Source: Halobacteriovorax sp. (GTDB lineage Bacteria > Bdellovibrionota > Bacteriovoracia > Bacteriovoracales > Bacteriovoracaceae). Taken from it: a DNA stretch of 41,446 nucleotides. Position 1 is the first letter of the stretch, and every line of letters starts with the position of its first letter. Both the position numbers and the translations under genes were made by a program. Shown piece by piece: positions 24,820 to 32,765 of the stretch. Under the pieces are notes generated by a model. It was not told the DNA's origin and did no database searches. It saw nothing but the letters and a program-made list of their open reading frames with translations. The stretch covers positions 1 through 41,446 of the forward strand of contig PBCC01000030.1 of NCBI GenBank assembly GCA_002716825.1, written 5' to 3'.

Positions 24820-25766
24820 TCGCTATTAAAAAAAATCCACTTGTTTTAGCTTTTAGAAGATTCATGTTTTTGCGCGGAACAACTTTGGCCGCTGCCAGCT
24901 CCTTTTACTTTATGCTTACCATTGTTCCTATGGTGTTGTTGGTGGTTCGTGCTATTGGCTTTATCTTTGGTGATCTGGCCGGCGCCTTGGAACACGTCTT
25001 TTTAGTAGTTCAAAACTTCTTCCCCGGTCTAACGGGTGGCTTTTTAACGACTGTACGCGAATTGGTTGAAACGGCACTTTTTGGTTCAGTTAAGATTACG
25101 CTTTTTAATCTTTTTGTTTTACTAGTGGGCTCTTTATCTTTTGTAAACTCACTTTGGACGGGAGTTTATCTCATTACTGAAGATAGAAGCTTCTTGTCTT
25201 GGCGCAATTATGTTCGCGCTATTGTGTTACTGGGCTTTTCTTCAATTTTTGTTACTTTGCTTTTCTTGATTCCCTCATTTTTTGTCTCAGTGATCAATTT
25301 TTTGCAGACGAATCAAACTCTGGTCTCAGTTTTTGAAGCGATTCAATTACCCAGAGAGTATTTTCTTGAGCTTGCCATTATCGACATTGATAAGAATTTC
25401 TTACTCAAGTCAGACTTCTTAGCTCTAACTCTCTTTATTATTTATTTCACTTTTACCTTCCGATTTGTTTTTAAATCCAGACTGAAGTGGCGAGATGCCC
25501 TGCTCAGTGCCTCTGGCTTTTCCCTTGGCCTTTTGTTGATGAAAAGAACGTTTTGGCTCTACCTTGAAGCCTCAAAACATTCGCTCATGAGTAGTTACGG
25601 CAAAGCTTATACTTTGGTCCTAGGAACACTTTGGATTTATCTGGGCATGTGTTTGTTCTTTCTTATGGTTTCGCTGGCTTGTGAGCTTTCCTCGCGGCGG
25701 CGCGCCTTGGATGCACAGACCTCAAAGGGCTACCATGGGGATACTTTTGAAGGAGAACAGAATTGA
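24816..25766 (+). CDS. YihY/BrkB-family inner-membrane protein
   Basis: 316-residue protein with about six membrane helices, of the YihY/virulence factor BrkB family (function unclear; often wrongly called ribonuclease BN). LRGTTLAAASSFYFMLTIVPMVLLV at the start and SSYGKAYTLVLGTLWIYLGMCLFFLM near the end are family blocks. GTG start within the polB stop (GTGA), so translation is coupled. The C-terminus is a basic cytosolic tail. The next gene overlaps the stop by four bases. Confidence 0.88.
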   Translation: MIAIKKNPLVLAFRRFMFLRGTTLAAASSFYFMLTIVPMVLLVVRAIGFIFGDLAGALEHVFLVVQNFFPGLTGGFLTTVRELVETALFGSVKITLFNLFVLLVGSLSFVNSLWTGVYLITEDRSFLSWRNYVRAIVLLGFSSIFVTLLFLIPSFFVSVINFLQTNQTLVSVFEAIQLPREYFLELAIIDIDKNFLLKSDFLALTLFIIYFTFTFRFVFKSRLKWRDALLSASGFSLGLLLMKRTFWLYLEASKHSLMSSYGKAYTLVLGTLWIYLGMCLFFLMVSLACELSSRRRALDAQTSKGYHGDTFEGEQN

Positions 25767-25984
25767 TCCGCGTATTAATTGATTTCTACAAATTCTTACT
25801 GATTGTAGACATTATTTTGAGCTACCTTCCTCAGTACCGCCACCATCCTATCGTGGCCAATATCCGTAGGGCCGCAGACTTCACCTGTGCACCCGTTCGT
25901 CGTTGGCTTCCAAAAGATCTACCTTTCGATTTTTCACCACTCATTGTTATTGGTGTTTTAATTATAGTCGAATTGCTCTGGTAA
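25763..25984 (+). CDS. YggT-family membrane protein
   Basis: 73 residues with two membrane segments (KFLLIVDIILSYLP and FSPLIVIGVLIIVELLW) around a loop TCAPVRRWLP, matching one YggT unit; many homologues have two. YggT proteins are poorly understood. TTG start overlaps the YihY stop (TTGA); AAGGAG lies 8 bases upstream. Last gene of the polB-yihY-yggT unit. Confidence 0.85.
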   Translation: MIRVLIDFYKFLLIVDIILSYLPQYRHHPIVANIRRAADFTCAPVRRWLPKDLPFDFSPLIVIGVLIIVELLW

Positions 25985-25985
25985 C

Positions 25986-26015
25986 TTGTCATATCCCTGC
26001 GCCGAGTCGTATCAT
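25986..26015 (+). promoter_or_regulatory. Sigma-70-type promoter for the gene at 26049
   Basis: TTGTCA (25986-25991, five of six), 18 bases, TATCAT (26010-26015, five of six). A start near 26022 fits the Shine-Dalgarno GGAG at 26039-26042. Confidence 0.6.
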
Positions 26016-26048
26016 ATTGTAAGCGTATGACTTATGACCGGAGTTTGA

Positions 26049-26861
26049 ATGGATTCAAGCTTATTACAATTCGATTTGATGGCGAGAGAAACTCTTGAGC
26101 TATCCTTAAATCTCGACTCAAGCATGTTTGATGAGCAAGAACAGATGGCCGACTTTCGTCCTTCTGGTCGCGGCTTCAGACCCCAAGGTCCAGGGATTCT
26201 TTATCGTGTAGTCACGGGGGGAAGTACCTTTAGTTTACGCGGATTTGCTTGCGATAATATCAAGGAGTCAGCTGAAGAACTTGATTCAGGCGACCTATCC
26301 TTAAGATCTACATTGAAAATTGAAGATGATGAAGAAGTTCAGATTCATCACTTTCGCTGCGACTTCATTGAGCAGGCAGAAGTAGTGATTGATCAACTCT
26401 TTAATCGTAGATTCCCACTTTTTGAAGATATGCTTTGTAATTTAAGTGATCCTGGTTATAGCTGGTGGATGGAGCCAAGCGAAGCCAATCTTACTGTCTA
26501 CTTCAAGGCCCATAGTATTGAGCGTGAGAAGAACCTCATCAAGCTTGGTCCTATTGGCGATTATGCTCTTGCTCACAGAAGATTTAGCGAACTTCGTTCA
26601 AGCGTGCGTGGGATGTTCAGCGTGCGTGAGTTTAGTTGTGATGAAAGACGTATGGTGATTAAGCCGGTTGATGCTAATCATGAAGGCTTTAAAGCGCTTA
26701 GAAATATCTTCTCGAAGGGGAGAGCGGCAAACGAACTTCCAGGTTTTGGTGCCGATGAGTTAGGCAGAACATTGTTTTTCTACTTGAATGAGTTAGCGTC
26801 TGTTCGCGCCTTTTGGTGTGAACTTGCGCCAAAGCTTGAGAAAAAAACAAACCTATCTTGA
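26049..26861 (+). CDS. Unknown cytosolic protein
   Basis: 270 residues, not recognised. No signal peptide or membrane segment. It is acidic in the first half and repeats a pattern of a small beta-rich block followed by helix, with Cys at FACD, FRCDF, FSCDE and FWCEL, spaced through the protein. The N-terminal third contains RPSGRGFRPQGPG, a flexible linker. It has its own promoter (25986-26015) and a good GGAG site. The downstream FtsB-like gene has its own promoter overlapping its 3' end. Function unknown. Confidence 0.75.
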   Translation: MDSSLLQFDLMARETLELSLNLDSSMFDEQEQMADFRPSGRGFRPQGPGILYRVVTGGSTFSLRGFACDNIKESAEELDSGDLSLRSTLKIEDDEEVQIHHFRCDFIEQAEVVIDQLFNRRFPLFEDMLCNLSDPGYSWWMEPSEANLTVYFKAHSIEREKNLIKLGPIGDYALAHRRFSELRSSVRGMFSVREFSCDERRMVIKPVDANHEGFKALRNIFSKGRAANELPGFGADELGRTLFFYLNELASVRAFWCELAPKLEKKTNLS

Positions 26862-26886
26862 TGCAAATGCAAGTATAGATTATAAT
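26858..26886 (+). promoter_or_regulatory. Sigma-70 promoter for the FtsB-like gene
   Basis: TTGATG (26858-26863, four of six), 17 bases, perfect TATAAT (26881-26886). It overlaps the last codons of the previous gene. Start near 26893. Confidence 0.65.
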
Positions 26887-26896
26887 TTAACTATCA

Positions 26897-26927
26897 ACAG
26901 GATGTTGGTGGTCTTAAACAGGATGTT
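26897..26927 (+). repeat. Direct repeat ACAGGATGTT in the FtsB-like gene leader
   Basis: ACAGGATGTT occurs at 26897-26906 and again at 26918-26927, 21 bases apart (two helical turns), just downstream of the predicted start site. The spacing would place two protein-binding sites on the same face of DNA. The second copy contains the AGGA that may serve as ribosome-binding site. Confidence 0.45.
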
Positions 26928-26932
26928 TTTTT

Positions 26933-27592
26933 GTGGAAACAGCGACTCACTCTCAAGGTCTAGGTTCAGACCGACTTCGTAAAGCCATTGAACGCAACCG
27001 CGCTAAACAAGCTAAAAGAGATACCATATCAATGTCGAGAGCCACTAGTGGAGCGACTTCTAATACTTCATGGTCTTCACCTTCTGAGTCCACTTCAAGA
27101 CCAACAATTGCTCAGGATGCCGATCAAGTTCGCTTTTCATCTTCACTTAGAAAAGGACCGAGAAAACCTCCAGCACCTGTGAGCTATTCAAAAAGATCAA
27201 CTGCAGTTGTGAAAGCAAAGCCAAGAGCAACGCGAGCGACTAAGACGAAAAGAAGATCAAGTCTGAGTAAACCACTCAACGTTAACGATACAGTGGTTAA
27301 AGTTTTTTGGGCGGTTTGTGGAATCTTGGTTTTAAGACTCATTTTCTCCGGCGGGGGAGTAGTTGACTATTATGATCGCAAAGAAGTCCTAAATAAGCGC
27401 AGTTATGAAAAAGTCCGTTTAGAAGAAGAAAATGTAGCTCTTCGTGGAGAGATCGAGTTGATTAAATCAAACTCTGCTCACCAGAAAAAACTTGTACGTG
27501 ATCACCTGGGCTTTATCGCATCTGATGAATTTTTGATTCTATTTGCGAAAGATTCAAAGGCGACAGCACTTTTAACTGATCCCCGACCTTAA
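26933..27592 (+). CDS. FtsB/DivIC-like divisome protein with long N-terminal extension
   Basis: 219 residues. A membrane segment (about 121-138, VFWAVCGILVLRLIFSGGG) is followed by a leucine-zipper-like coiled coil (KRSYEKVRLEEENVALRGEI and on) ending in VRDHLGFIASDEFLILFAK, the pattern of FtsB/DivIC septum initiators that bridge FtsL and FtsQ. Normal FtsB is about 100 residues; here about 115 extra residues of Ser/Thr/Arg/Lys-rich, probably disordered cytosolic sequence precede the membrane. GTG start with AGGA upstream. The last 80 bases overlap the convergent DUF192 gene. Confidence 0.8.
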   Translation: METATHSQGLGSDRLRKAIERNRAKQAKRDTISMSRATSGATSNTSWSSPSESTSRPTIAQDADQVRFSSSLRKGPRKPPAPVSYSKRSTAVVKAKPRATRATKTKRRSSLSKPLNVNDTVVKVFWAVCGILVLRLIFSGGGVVDYYDRKEVLNKRSYEKVRLEEENVALRGEIELIKSNSAHQKKLVRDHLGFIASDEFLILFAKDSKATALLTDPRP

Positions 27593-28112
27593 TTGCACTG
27601 GCAAAGTCGCTAGCGGATTTGATCTCCAAAACATGCCTGGCCCTGACACTCTTTGAAAACTTAATCGCGGGCGGTTCCTCTCGCCCCGGGTGAGCTTCCA
27701 AATCTTTATCAACATCAATAACTCTGAGCTCTGAATCAAGAAAAACTAAATCTAAATTAAAGTACGTATCCGGCATCCAAAATCGCCTCAAGCCTACAGC
27801 GTCATACCAAAATAAAGCACCTTCATTGTCATCGAACTCATGATCCTTTGTGCCTGAAAGGCCAACCTCATGCTCTTTAACTGAGTAGAGCAAAACAGTT
27901 TTTATTAATCGACCAGAGGGATGAGCAATATTGAAGCGACGCACAGAGTCCAGGGGGTCATTTTTAACGCCGGCGCGAAGTTGCTTAAACGTAGGTTCGT
28001 CGATGGGAGATGTACTCTGACTCTTTATCGTCTCATCTTGGCAGCCATAGAAACTAGAAAAAACCAGAAAAAGGGTGAGTTTTAGCCATATTTGGGGCAT
28101 AAATTTATTCAT
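27513..28112 (-). CDS. DUF192-domain lipoprotein
   Basis: 199-residue protein. N-terminal signal with Cys24 (SSFYGC) suggests lipidation, though the lipobox is not textbook. Residues about 60-185 match DUF192: VGLSGTKDHE, FWYDAVGLRRFWMPDTYFNLDLVFLDSE and ARHVLEIKSASDFASAIKVGDQLKVL; this family has the FWMKNT-like FWMPDT motif. Function unknown, often cell-envelope. ATG at 28112 (the open frame reaches 28148 but that start would be inside aspS). The 3' end overlaps the FtsB-like gene by 80 bases, and the start is only 35 bases from aspS. Confidence 0.8.
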   Translation of the reverse strand: MNKFMPQIWLKLTLFLVFSSFYGCQDETIKSQSTSPIDEPTFKQLRAGVKNDPLDSVRRFNIAHPSGRLIKTVLLYSVKEHEVGLSGTKDHEFDDNEGALFWYDAVGLRRFWMPDTYFNLDLVFLDSELRVIDVDKDLEAHPGREEPPAIKFSKSVRARHVLEIKSASDFASAIKVGDQLKVLSPLNLSQIESKIHQMR

Positions 28113-28113
28113 G

Positions 28114-28130
28114 TCTTCTATCCTAGAAGA
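28114..28130. repeat. Short palindrome between DUF192 and aspS starts
   Basis: TCTTCT (28114-28119), loop ATCCT, AGAAGA (28125-28130). It fills half of the 35-base gap between the two divergent start codons and could affect both 5' leaders or bind a regulator. It may also be chance. Confidence 0.3.
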
Positions 28131-28147
28131 AGCTCTTAGAGGTGACA

Positions 28148-29935
28148 ATGGAATCCAAGCAATCAGAAATCAAGACAGGTCTTATGCGCACACATCATTG
28201 TGGCGAAATTCGCACCAGCGATATCGGAAAAGATGTTGTGGTTGCCGGCTGGGTAAATAAGTCGCGAGATCTTGGTGGACTTCACTTTATGGATTTGCGC
28301 GATAAGTATGGTCTGACACAACTTGGATTTGAAGAATTCAAAGGTGATCTTTCAATTCTTAAAAAGTGTGCCTTAGAGTCAGTCGTTTTGGCGCGCGGAA
28401 AAGTTCGCGCTAGACCTGATTCAGCAAAAAATACAAAAATGGAAACGGGGGAAGTGGAAGTTCAAGTCAGCGAATTAGAACTTCTTTCTCAAAGTGATAT
28501 TAATACGATCCCATTTCTTCCCTACGGTTCTGTTGATGCAACCGAAGACCTTCGTTTAAAGTATCGCTACTTAGATTTGAGGACTCAACGTCTTCAAGAG
28601 ATCTTAAAATTGCGCTCGAATGTAACGACTAAAGTTCGAAATATTTTGGCAAATGAGGGTTTCATTGAAGTTGAAACACCCATTTTGTATAAGTCGACAC
28701 CCGAAGGAGCACGGGATTATATCGTTCCTTCTCGAGTGCACCCTGGCGAGGTCTATGCACTTCCTCAGTCGCCGCAAACACTAAAGCAACTTTTGATGAT
28801 TGGCGGAACTGATAAATATTTTCAAATCTGTCGTTGCTTTCGCGATGAAGATCTTCGCGCCGATCGCCAGCCTGAGTTTAGCCAGATTGATATTGAGGTA
28901 AGTTTTTCAACGCCAGAGTATATCAAGAAGCTAGTTGAACGAATTATCGCAGGGCTGTTTAAATTGCCTGAAGACTTCACGATGCGCACCATGAGTTACC
29001 AAGAAGCTATGGCGGATTGGGGTAGTGATAAGCCTGATGTTCGCTTTGGGCTTAAGCACTACGATGTTACAAGCTTATTTAACGATAGTGAATTCGCCGT
29101 CTTTAGAAGTGTGGCCGATGCAAAAGGATTGATTAAAGCTTCCTTCGTTCCCAGTGAGAATGGTAGCTTTTCTAGAAAAGATACAGATGGCTTTACCGAT
29201 GTGGTTAAACCTCATGGCGGTAAAGGTGTTGCTTTTCTTAAGACTGACGCTGAGGGCGGAATTAAAAAATTCGTATCAGATGAACTTAAGCAAAAGCTTA
29301 TGCAAACATGTGAAGCGACTGGTGAAGGGACATTCTTCTTTTTCGCCGATGCCAATGCCGAAACAGTACACAGCTGTGCCGATGCTCTTCGCCGCCACTT
29401 AGGTAAGAAGCTAGAACTGATCAAGGAAGGTTACGAGTTTCTTTGGGTCTACGACTTTCCACTTCTTGAGTGGGACGGTGAGCTTAAACGCTTCTTTGCC
29501 AAGCACCATCCCTTCACTTCACCAAAACCAGAGCAGTTTGAAACATTCCTTAAAGGTCATGTGGAAGACCTTAAAAAACTTAATGCTAATGCTTACGACG
29601 TCGTATGTAATGGTTATGAACTAGGTGGCGGATCGATTCGTATTTTTAGAAAAGATATTCAAGATAAGATGTTTGAAATTCTAGGGTTCACTCCTGAAGA
29701 TGCGAAAAAACAATTTGGATTTTTTGTTGAAGCTCTCAAGTATGGAGTTCCTCCCCATGGTGGCCTAGCCTTTGGACTGGATCGAATCGTGATGATGCTG
29801 GCCAAAACAGAGTCTATTCGTGATGTCATTGCTTTTCCAAAAACGACGGCCGCGAGTGATCTTATGGCACATGCACCATCAGTGCCCTCGAAAGAGCAGC
29901 TTAAAGAATTACATATGGAGTTTACTAAGAAGTAG
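28148..29935 (+). CDS. aspS: Aspartyl-tRNA synthetase
   Basis: 595-residue class II synthetase charging tRNA-Asp (and tRNA-Asn if non-discriminating). Anticodon OB domain at the N-terminus (VVVAGWVNKSRDLGGLHFMDLRD), motif 2 FRDEDLRADRQPEFSQIDIE, the bacterial-type GAD insertion around 290-420, and motif 3 GLAFGLDRIVMML; also GYELGGGSIRI. I chose ATG 28148 over GTG 28142, because AGAGGT (28137-28142) sits 5 bases ahead. DUF962 follows 8 bases after the stop. No amidotransferase genes are in the window to judge tRNA-Asn charging. Confidence 0.96.
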   Translation: MESKQSEIKTGLMRTHHCGEIRTSDIGKDVVVAGWVNKSRDLGGLHFMDLRDKYGLTQLGFEEFKGDLSILKKCALESVVLARGKVRARPDSAKNTKMETGEVEVQVSELELLSQSDINTIPFLPYGSVDATEDLRLKYRYLDLRTQRLQEILKLRSNVTTKVRNILANEGFIEVETPILYKSTPEGARDYIVPSRVHPGEVYALPQSPQTLKQLLMIGGTDKYFQICRCFRDEDLRADRQPEFSQIDIEVSFSTPEYIKKLVERIIAGLFKLPEDFTMRTMSYQEAMADWGSDKPDVRFGLKHYDVTSLFNDSEFAVFRSVADAKGLIKASFVPSENGSFSRKDTDGFTDVVKPHGGKGVAFLKTDAEGGIKKFVSDELKQKLMQTCEATGEGTFFFFADANAETVHSCADALRRHLGKKLELIKEGYEFLWVYDFPLLEWDGELKRFFAKHHPFTSPKPEQFETFLKGHVEDLKKLNANAYDVVCNGYELGGGSIRIFRKDIQDKMFEILGFTPEDAKKQFGFFVEALKYGVPPHGGLAFGLDRIVMMLAKTESIRDVIAFPKTTAASDLMAHAPSVPSKEQLKELHMEFTKK

Positions 29936-29943
29936 GAGTGAAT

Positions 29944-30255
29944 ATGTCTTCGAAAAAATACGAAACGTTTAAAGAATTCTATCCGTTTTATCTTTCGGAG
30001 CATTCCAATAAAGTGTGTCGCTTGATGCACTTTATTGGCACGACTTTGGTCTTGGCCATTCTTGTCTATGCTCTAGCTAGTCAACAATATAAGCTCTTAT
30101 GGTTCTTGCCTTTAGCTGGTTATGGTTTCGCTTGGATTGGACACTTTGTCTTTGAAAAAAATAAGCCAGCTTCGTTCAAGCAGCCGCTTTTTAGCTTCAT
30201 TGGTGATTGGGTTATGTATGCTCAAATTTGGACAGGAAAAGTTAAGATTTTTTAG
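29944..30255 (+). CDS. DUF962/Mpo1-like membrane protein
   Basis: 103 residues with two to three membrane segments. HSNKVCRLMHFIGTTL and GHFVFEKNKPASFKQPLFSFIGDW are the DUF962 blocks; fungal Mpo1 relatives are Fe-dependent dioxygenases in fatty acid alpha-oxidation, and the His residues conserved here (in EHSNK, MHFIG, GHFVFE) suit a metal site. ATG 29944 with TAGGAG just upstream. Four-base stop-stop overlap with the next gene. The enzymatic role is inference from the family. Confidence 0.85.
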   Translation: MSSKKYETFKEFYPFYLSEHSNKVCRLMHFIGTTLVLAILVYALASQQYKLLWFLPLAGYGFAWIGHFVFEKNKPASFKQPLFSFIGDWVMYAQIWTGKVKIF

Positions 30256-31235
30256 TTCGCTTTTAAATCATTCGATCTGATTGACCAAATAAAACCGTCG
30301 TACCAAAAATGAAGAATACGTATGGCCACAATAATGGCAACACCAACTTCAAACCACTCCTCAACAATCAGATAGATTAAATAGGTACACAACAAAGTTA
30401 CTGCTAGAAAAATGAATAAAGAGGCAATAAGTGGTAGCTTAGAGAAAAGATGTCCTTTCTCTTTATGCCAGACAATCCAATAGTATTGAAGTCCATGTAA
30501 CAGCGCAACCATCGTGATGGCCTGTTCAATTGGCAGAAAAACAAAAGCCATAAATAGACTAATCGAAAGTGTTAAAGTGAAGATGAGCTTGTTTATTGAA
30601 TTGTCTTTAGTAAAAAGTGATTTTTTCAAAACGATTAAGATTATGACACTAAAGATTAAGCTAAGAGCAATAAACTGAGGACTGCCCAGGCTTAGTTCTT
30701 GAATATAATTAAGCTCTCCCCAAGGAGCATTACTTGCGAAAAGCTGATCGAGATCAAGACTTATCGTAAACCTCGTAAGAACAAATGCGGGGATTAAGAA
30801 AATACTCAGATGAATGAGTTGATCACTTAAGCGATTTTTCTGTGTATCTTTTGACGTTTTAACTTCGTAAATTCTAGCCAAGCCAAAGTTTTGCATTGAA
30901 ATATGCCAAAGATCCCAAAGTGCGACTAGACAAGCAAAATAAAAAAGAAGATGAGAGGGTAAAATGACTAAGGCTACTATCAACAAAGGGGACAAAAGCA
31001 TTCGCTTTTTAAACTTGGTAAAGATTTGCTGATTACCGTGGCTGCGCCAAAAAACGAGCAGTAAATGAGAAAAATCAAAGTAGATAATGAGTGAGACAAG
31101 GGGTGCAAACATTTCATTCATGGTAAGCGAATGATTAATACTCACAAAAAAGACTAAGAGGATGATGGGTAGAAAAAGAACAAAAATAGAGTCTTGCGTT
31201 TTATTGACGATATATTGTGTGTTTTTAACATGCAT
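30252..31235 (-). CDS. Polytopic membrane protein with conserved-looking His motifs
   Basis: 327 residues, about eight membrane helices; not recognised. His residues occur in helix-embedded motifs: His57 (FDFSHLLL), His111 (LWHISMQNFGL), His247 (HGLQYYWIVW), His257 (WHKE) and His309 with Asp313 (LHFWYDGFIW). Clusters of HxxxH-like residues at membrane ends recall diiron or heme membrane enzymes, but the spacing does not fit a known desaturase. Monocistronic, with a -10 box (TATAAT) six bases before the ATG, so probably leaderless. Confidence 0.75.
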   Translation of the reverse strand: MHVKNTQYIVNKTQDSIFVLFLPIILLVFFVSINHSLTMNEMFAPLVSLIIYFDFSHLLLVFWRSHGNQQIFTKFKKRMLLSPLLIVALVILPSHLLFYFACLVALWDLWHISMQNFGLARIYEVKTSKDTQKNRLSDQLIHLSIFLIPAFVLTRFTISLDLDQLFASNAPWGELNYIQELSLGSPQFIALSLIFSVIILIVLKKSLFTKDNSINKLIFTLTLSISLFMAFVFLPIEQAITMVALLHGLQYYWIVWHKEKGHLFSKLPLIASLFIFLAVTLLCTYLIYLIVEEWFEVGVAIIVAIRILHFWYDGFIWSIRSNDLKAN

Positions 31236-31241
31236 TAATTG

Positions 31242-31247
31242 ATTATA
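31242..31247 (-). promoter_or_regulatory. -10 box of a probable leaderless promoter (membrane protein)
   Basis: On the minus strand TATAAT (31247-31242) is followed by six bases and then the ATG at 31235. No Shine-Dalgarno is present; the nearest AAGG lies before the -10 box. The A of ATG falls at the expected +1. The -35 is weak. Confidence 0.45.
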
Positions 31248-31380
31248 CCTTCATAACTGGCACAAGAAGTTAGCACAAACATGAATAATAGAAGTGTTTT
31301 AGTCATGAATGAATTCTAGCATAAGTTCTAAAAATTAAGCAGATATCATACTTTATTCATGAATTGTCTCAGGCTTTTGC

Positions 31381-31386
31381 TATACT
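31381..31386 (+). promoter_or_regulatory. Extended -10 of a probable leaderless promoter (receiver protein)
   Basis: TGC then TATACT (31381-31386) forms an extended -10, six bases before the ATG at 31393, so transcription is expected to start on the start codon. No Shine-Dalgarno precedes the gene. Confidence 0.45.
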
Positions 31387-31392
31387 TAGGCA

Positions 31393-32070
31393 ATGAGAAC
31401 CAAGCAGTACAAAATATTCTTCCTCGATGACGACGAGAAAATGACTTCAATGATCAAGAAAGTCCTCGAAGCAGCGGGATATCTTTTTAAGAGTTTTGAT
31501 AGTACTGAAACGATTAGCTCAACTCTTAAAAAAGAATTGCCCGATCTTTTAATCGTCGATCCCGTCTTCGCAAATAATAGTGGTCTTGAGTTTTTAAAAA
31601 CTCGGCAAGAAGTTACATTACTTTCAAAAATACCTGTCTTAGCGTTATCGAAAAAGCTTTCTCGCGATAATGTGAACCAGTTGATGTCTATGGGAGTTGA
31701 AGAGTATCAGATAAAGCCGATCAATTCGAGGCTCCTGCTTGGACTAGTAAGAAAGCATATTGAACTTGATACAGTTAGGAAATTTCACTTTGATGATGTT
31801 GAGGATGCCGTTGCCATCTCACAAATGAATTTCACTAAAGTTTCTGAGACCAATATTGTGGCCGAAATGCCAGTAAAGCTTACTGATGACGAAGATGGAC
31901 AGTACCGAGTTGTTTGTCGTGAGCTAGAAGATCAGGGTGTTATTCCAGATAGTTTAAGTCTGACCCAGAATACCACCTTTGTTTCAGGCGATGGTATGTT
32001 TAGAGCGAACTTTAGGTGGCGTGGTCTTACTGAGTCAATGCTACAAAAAATTCGAGCGGGCAAGTTTTGA
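31393..32070 (+). CDS. Receiver-domain protein with unknown output domain (1)
   Basis: 225 residues. Residues 1-120 are a response-regulator receiver: acidic FFLDDDE (Asp12-14), phospho-acceptor Asp56 in LLIVDPVF, Ser in LALSKK, Lys in YQIKPIN. The last 100 residues are a beta-rich domain I cannot identify; it has no HTH, GGDEF or AAA motif. A divergent PilZ-like fold is possible. No histidine kinase is nearby. The second receiver gene overlaps the stop by four bases (TTGA), so they act as a pair. Probable leaderless start. Confidence 0.85.
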   Translation: MRTKQYKIFFLDDDEKMTSMIKKVLEAAGYLFKSFDSTETISSTLKKELPDLLIVDPVFANNSGLEFLKTRQEVTLLSKIPVLALSKKLSRDNVNQLMSMGVEEYQIKPINSRLLLGLVRKHIELDTVRKFHFDDVEDAVAISQMNFTKVSETNIVAEMPVKLTDDEDGQYRVVCRELEDQGVIPDSLSLTQNTTFVSGDGMFRANFRWRGLTESMLQKIRAGKF

Positions 32071-32765
32071 TAAGTTTAAAGAACAAAACTATTTATCACT
32101 TAGATGATGATCCTGAAGTATTAGCTTTGGTTAAAACTGTTTGCCAAAAACGTTTAGGGATTGATTACAAAGAGTTTACGACCGCCGAATCTTTTCTTAC
32201 GGCAGTCAAGAAGAAGACTCCTGATATGTGCATAATAGATCTTAATCTTAAAGAGAGTGCTGGCGCTGGCTTTATGGTGACCAAGGCAATTCGCAATCGT
32301 GATATTGGGAAAATGCCAATTATTGTCATGTCGAGACGCTCCTACGCTAAGGATATTTCTTTGGCCCTTGAATCTGGAGCGAGTGACTTTTTACCTAAGC
32401 CAGTTGACTTTGATCTTTTGACTGAAAAAATATCATTCTTGCTTAAAGGTGCTGAGACCAATTCGTTTCCTATGCACAAGATAAAGAATCCAATTAGTGC
32501 AAATCTAGAAATACATTTGCGACCAATCATGGTCGACGAAGCGTATCTCTATGTCAGCTCTAAGTTCTTTGTTCTAAAAAATACCAAGTTATTGGTAAAG
32601 CATACGATTATAAAGAAGATCTTTGATGAGCCTTCAAAAGAGTTTGTGGTTCATAACTGCGAATTAGAAAGTCATGATGGAAGCTATACGCTAAAACTTA
32701 TCCCAAAAGATCCAAGTGATGAGTACTTTGAGAAAATTCATAGGTTTTTACTTTTGATGAGTTAA
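32067..32765 (+). CDS. Receiver-domain protein with unknown output domain (2)
   Basis: 232 residues; TTG start overlapping the previous stop. Receiver residues 1-125: Asp13-15 in HLDDDP, phospho-acceptor Asp58 in CIIDLNL, VMSRRS and the Lys in FLPKPVD. The C-terminal about 100 residues form another beta-rich domain without a recognised family; it shares only the general layout of the first protein's C-terminus. Four-base stop overlap with the convergent RDD gene. The pair probably arose by duplication; partners are unknown. Confidence 0.85.
   Translation: MISLKNKTIYHLDDDPEVLALVKTVCQKRLGIDYKEFTTAESFLTAVKKKTPDMCIIDLNLKESAGAGFMVTKAIRNRDIGKMPIIVMSRRSYAKDISLALESGASDFLPKPVDFDLLTEKISFLLKGAETNSFPMHKIKNPISANLEIHLRPIMVDEAYLYVSSKFFVLKNTKLLVKHTIIKKIFDEPSKEFVVHNCELESHDGSYTLKLIPKDPSDEYFEKIHRFLLLMS

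Noticed and set aside
31281-31319. 12-codon ORF between the membrane protein and the receiver genes
   Set aside because: No ribosome-binding site and too short; the repeated CATGAAT in this gap is more likely chance or regulatory.
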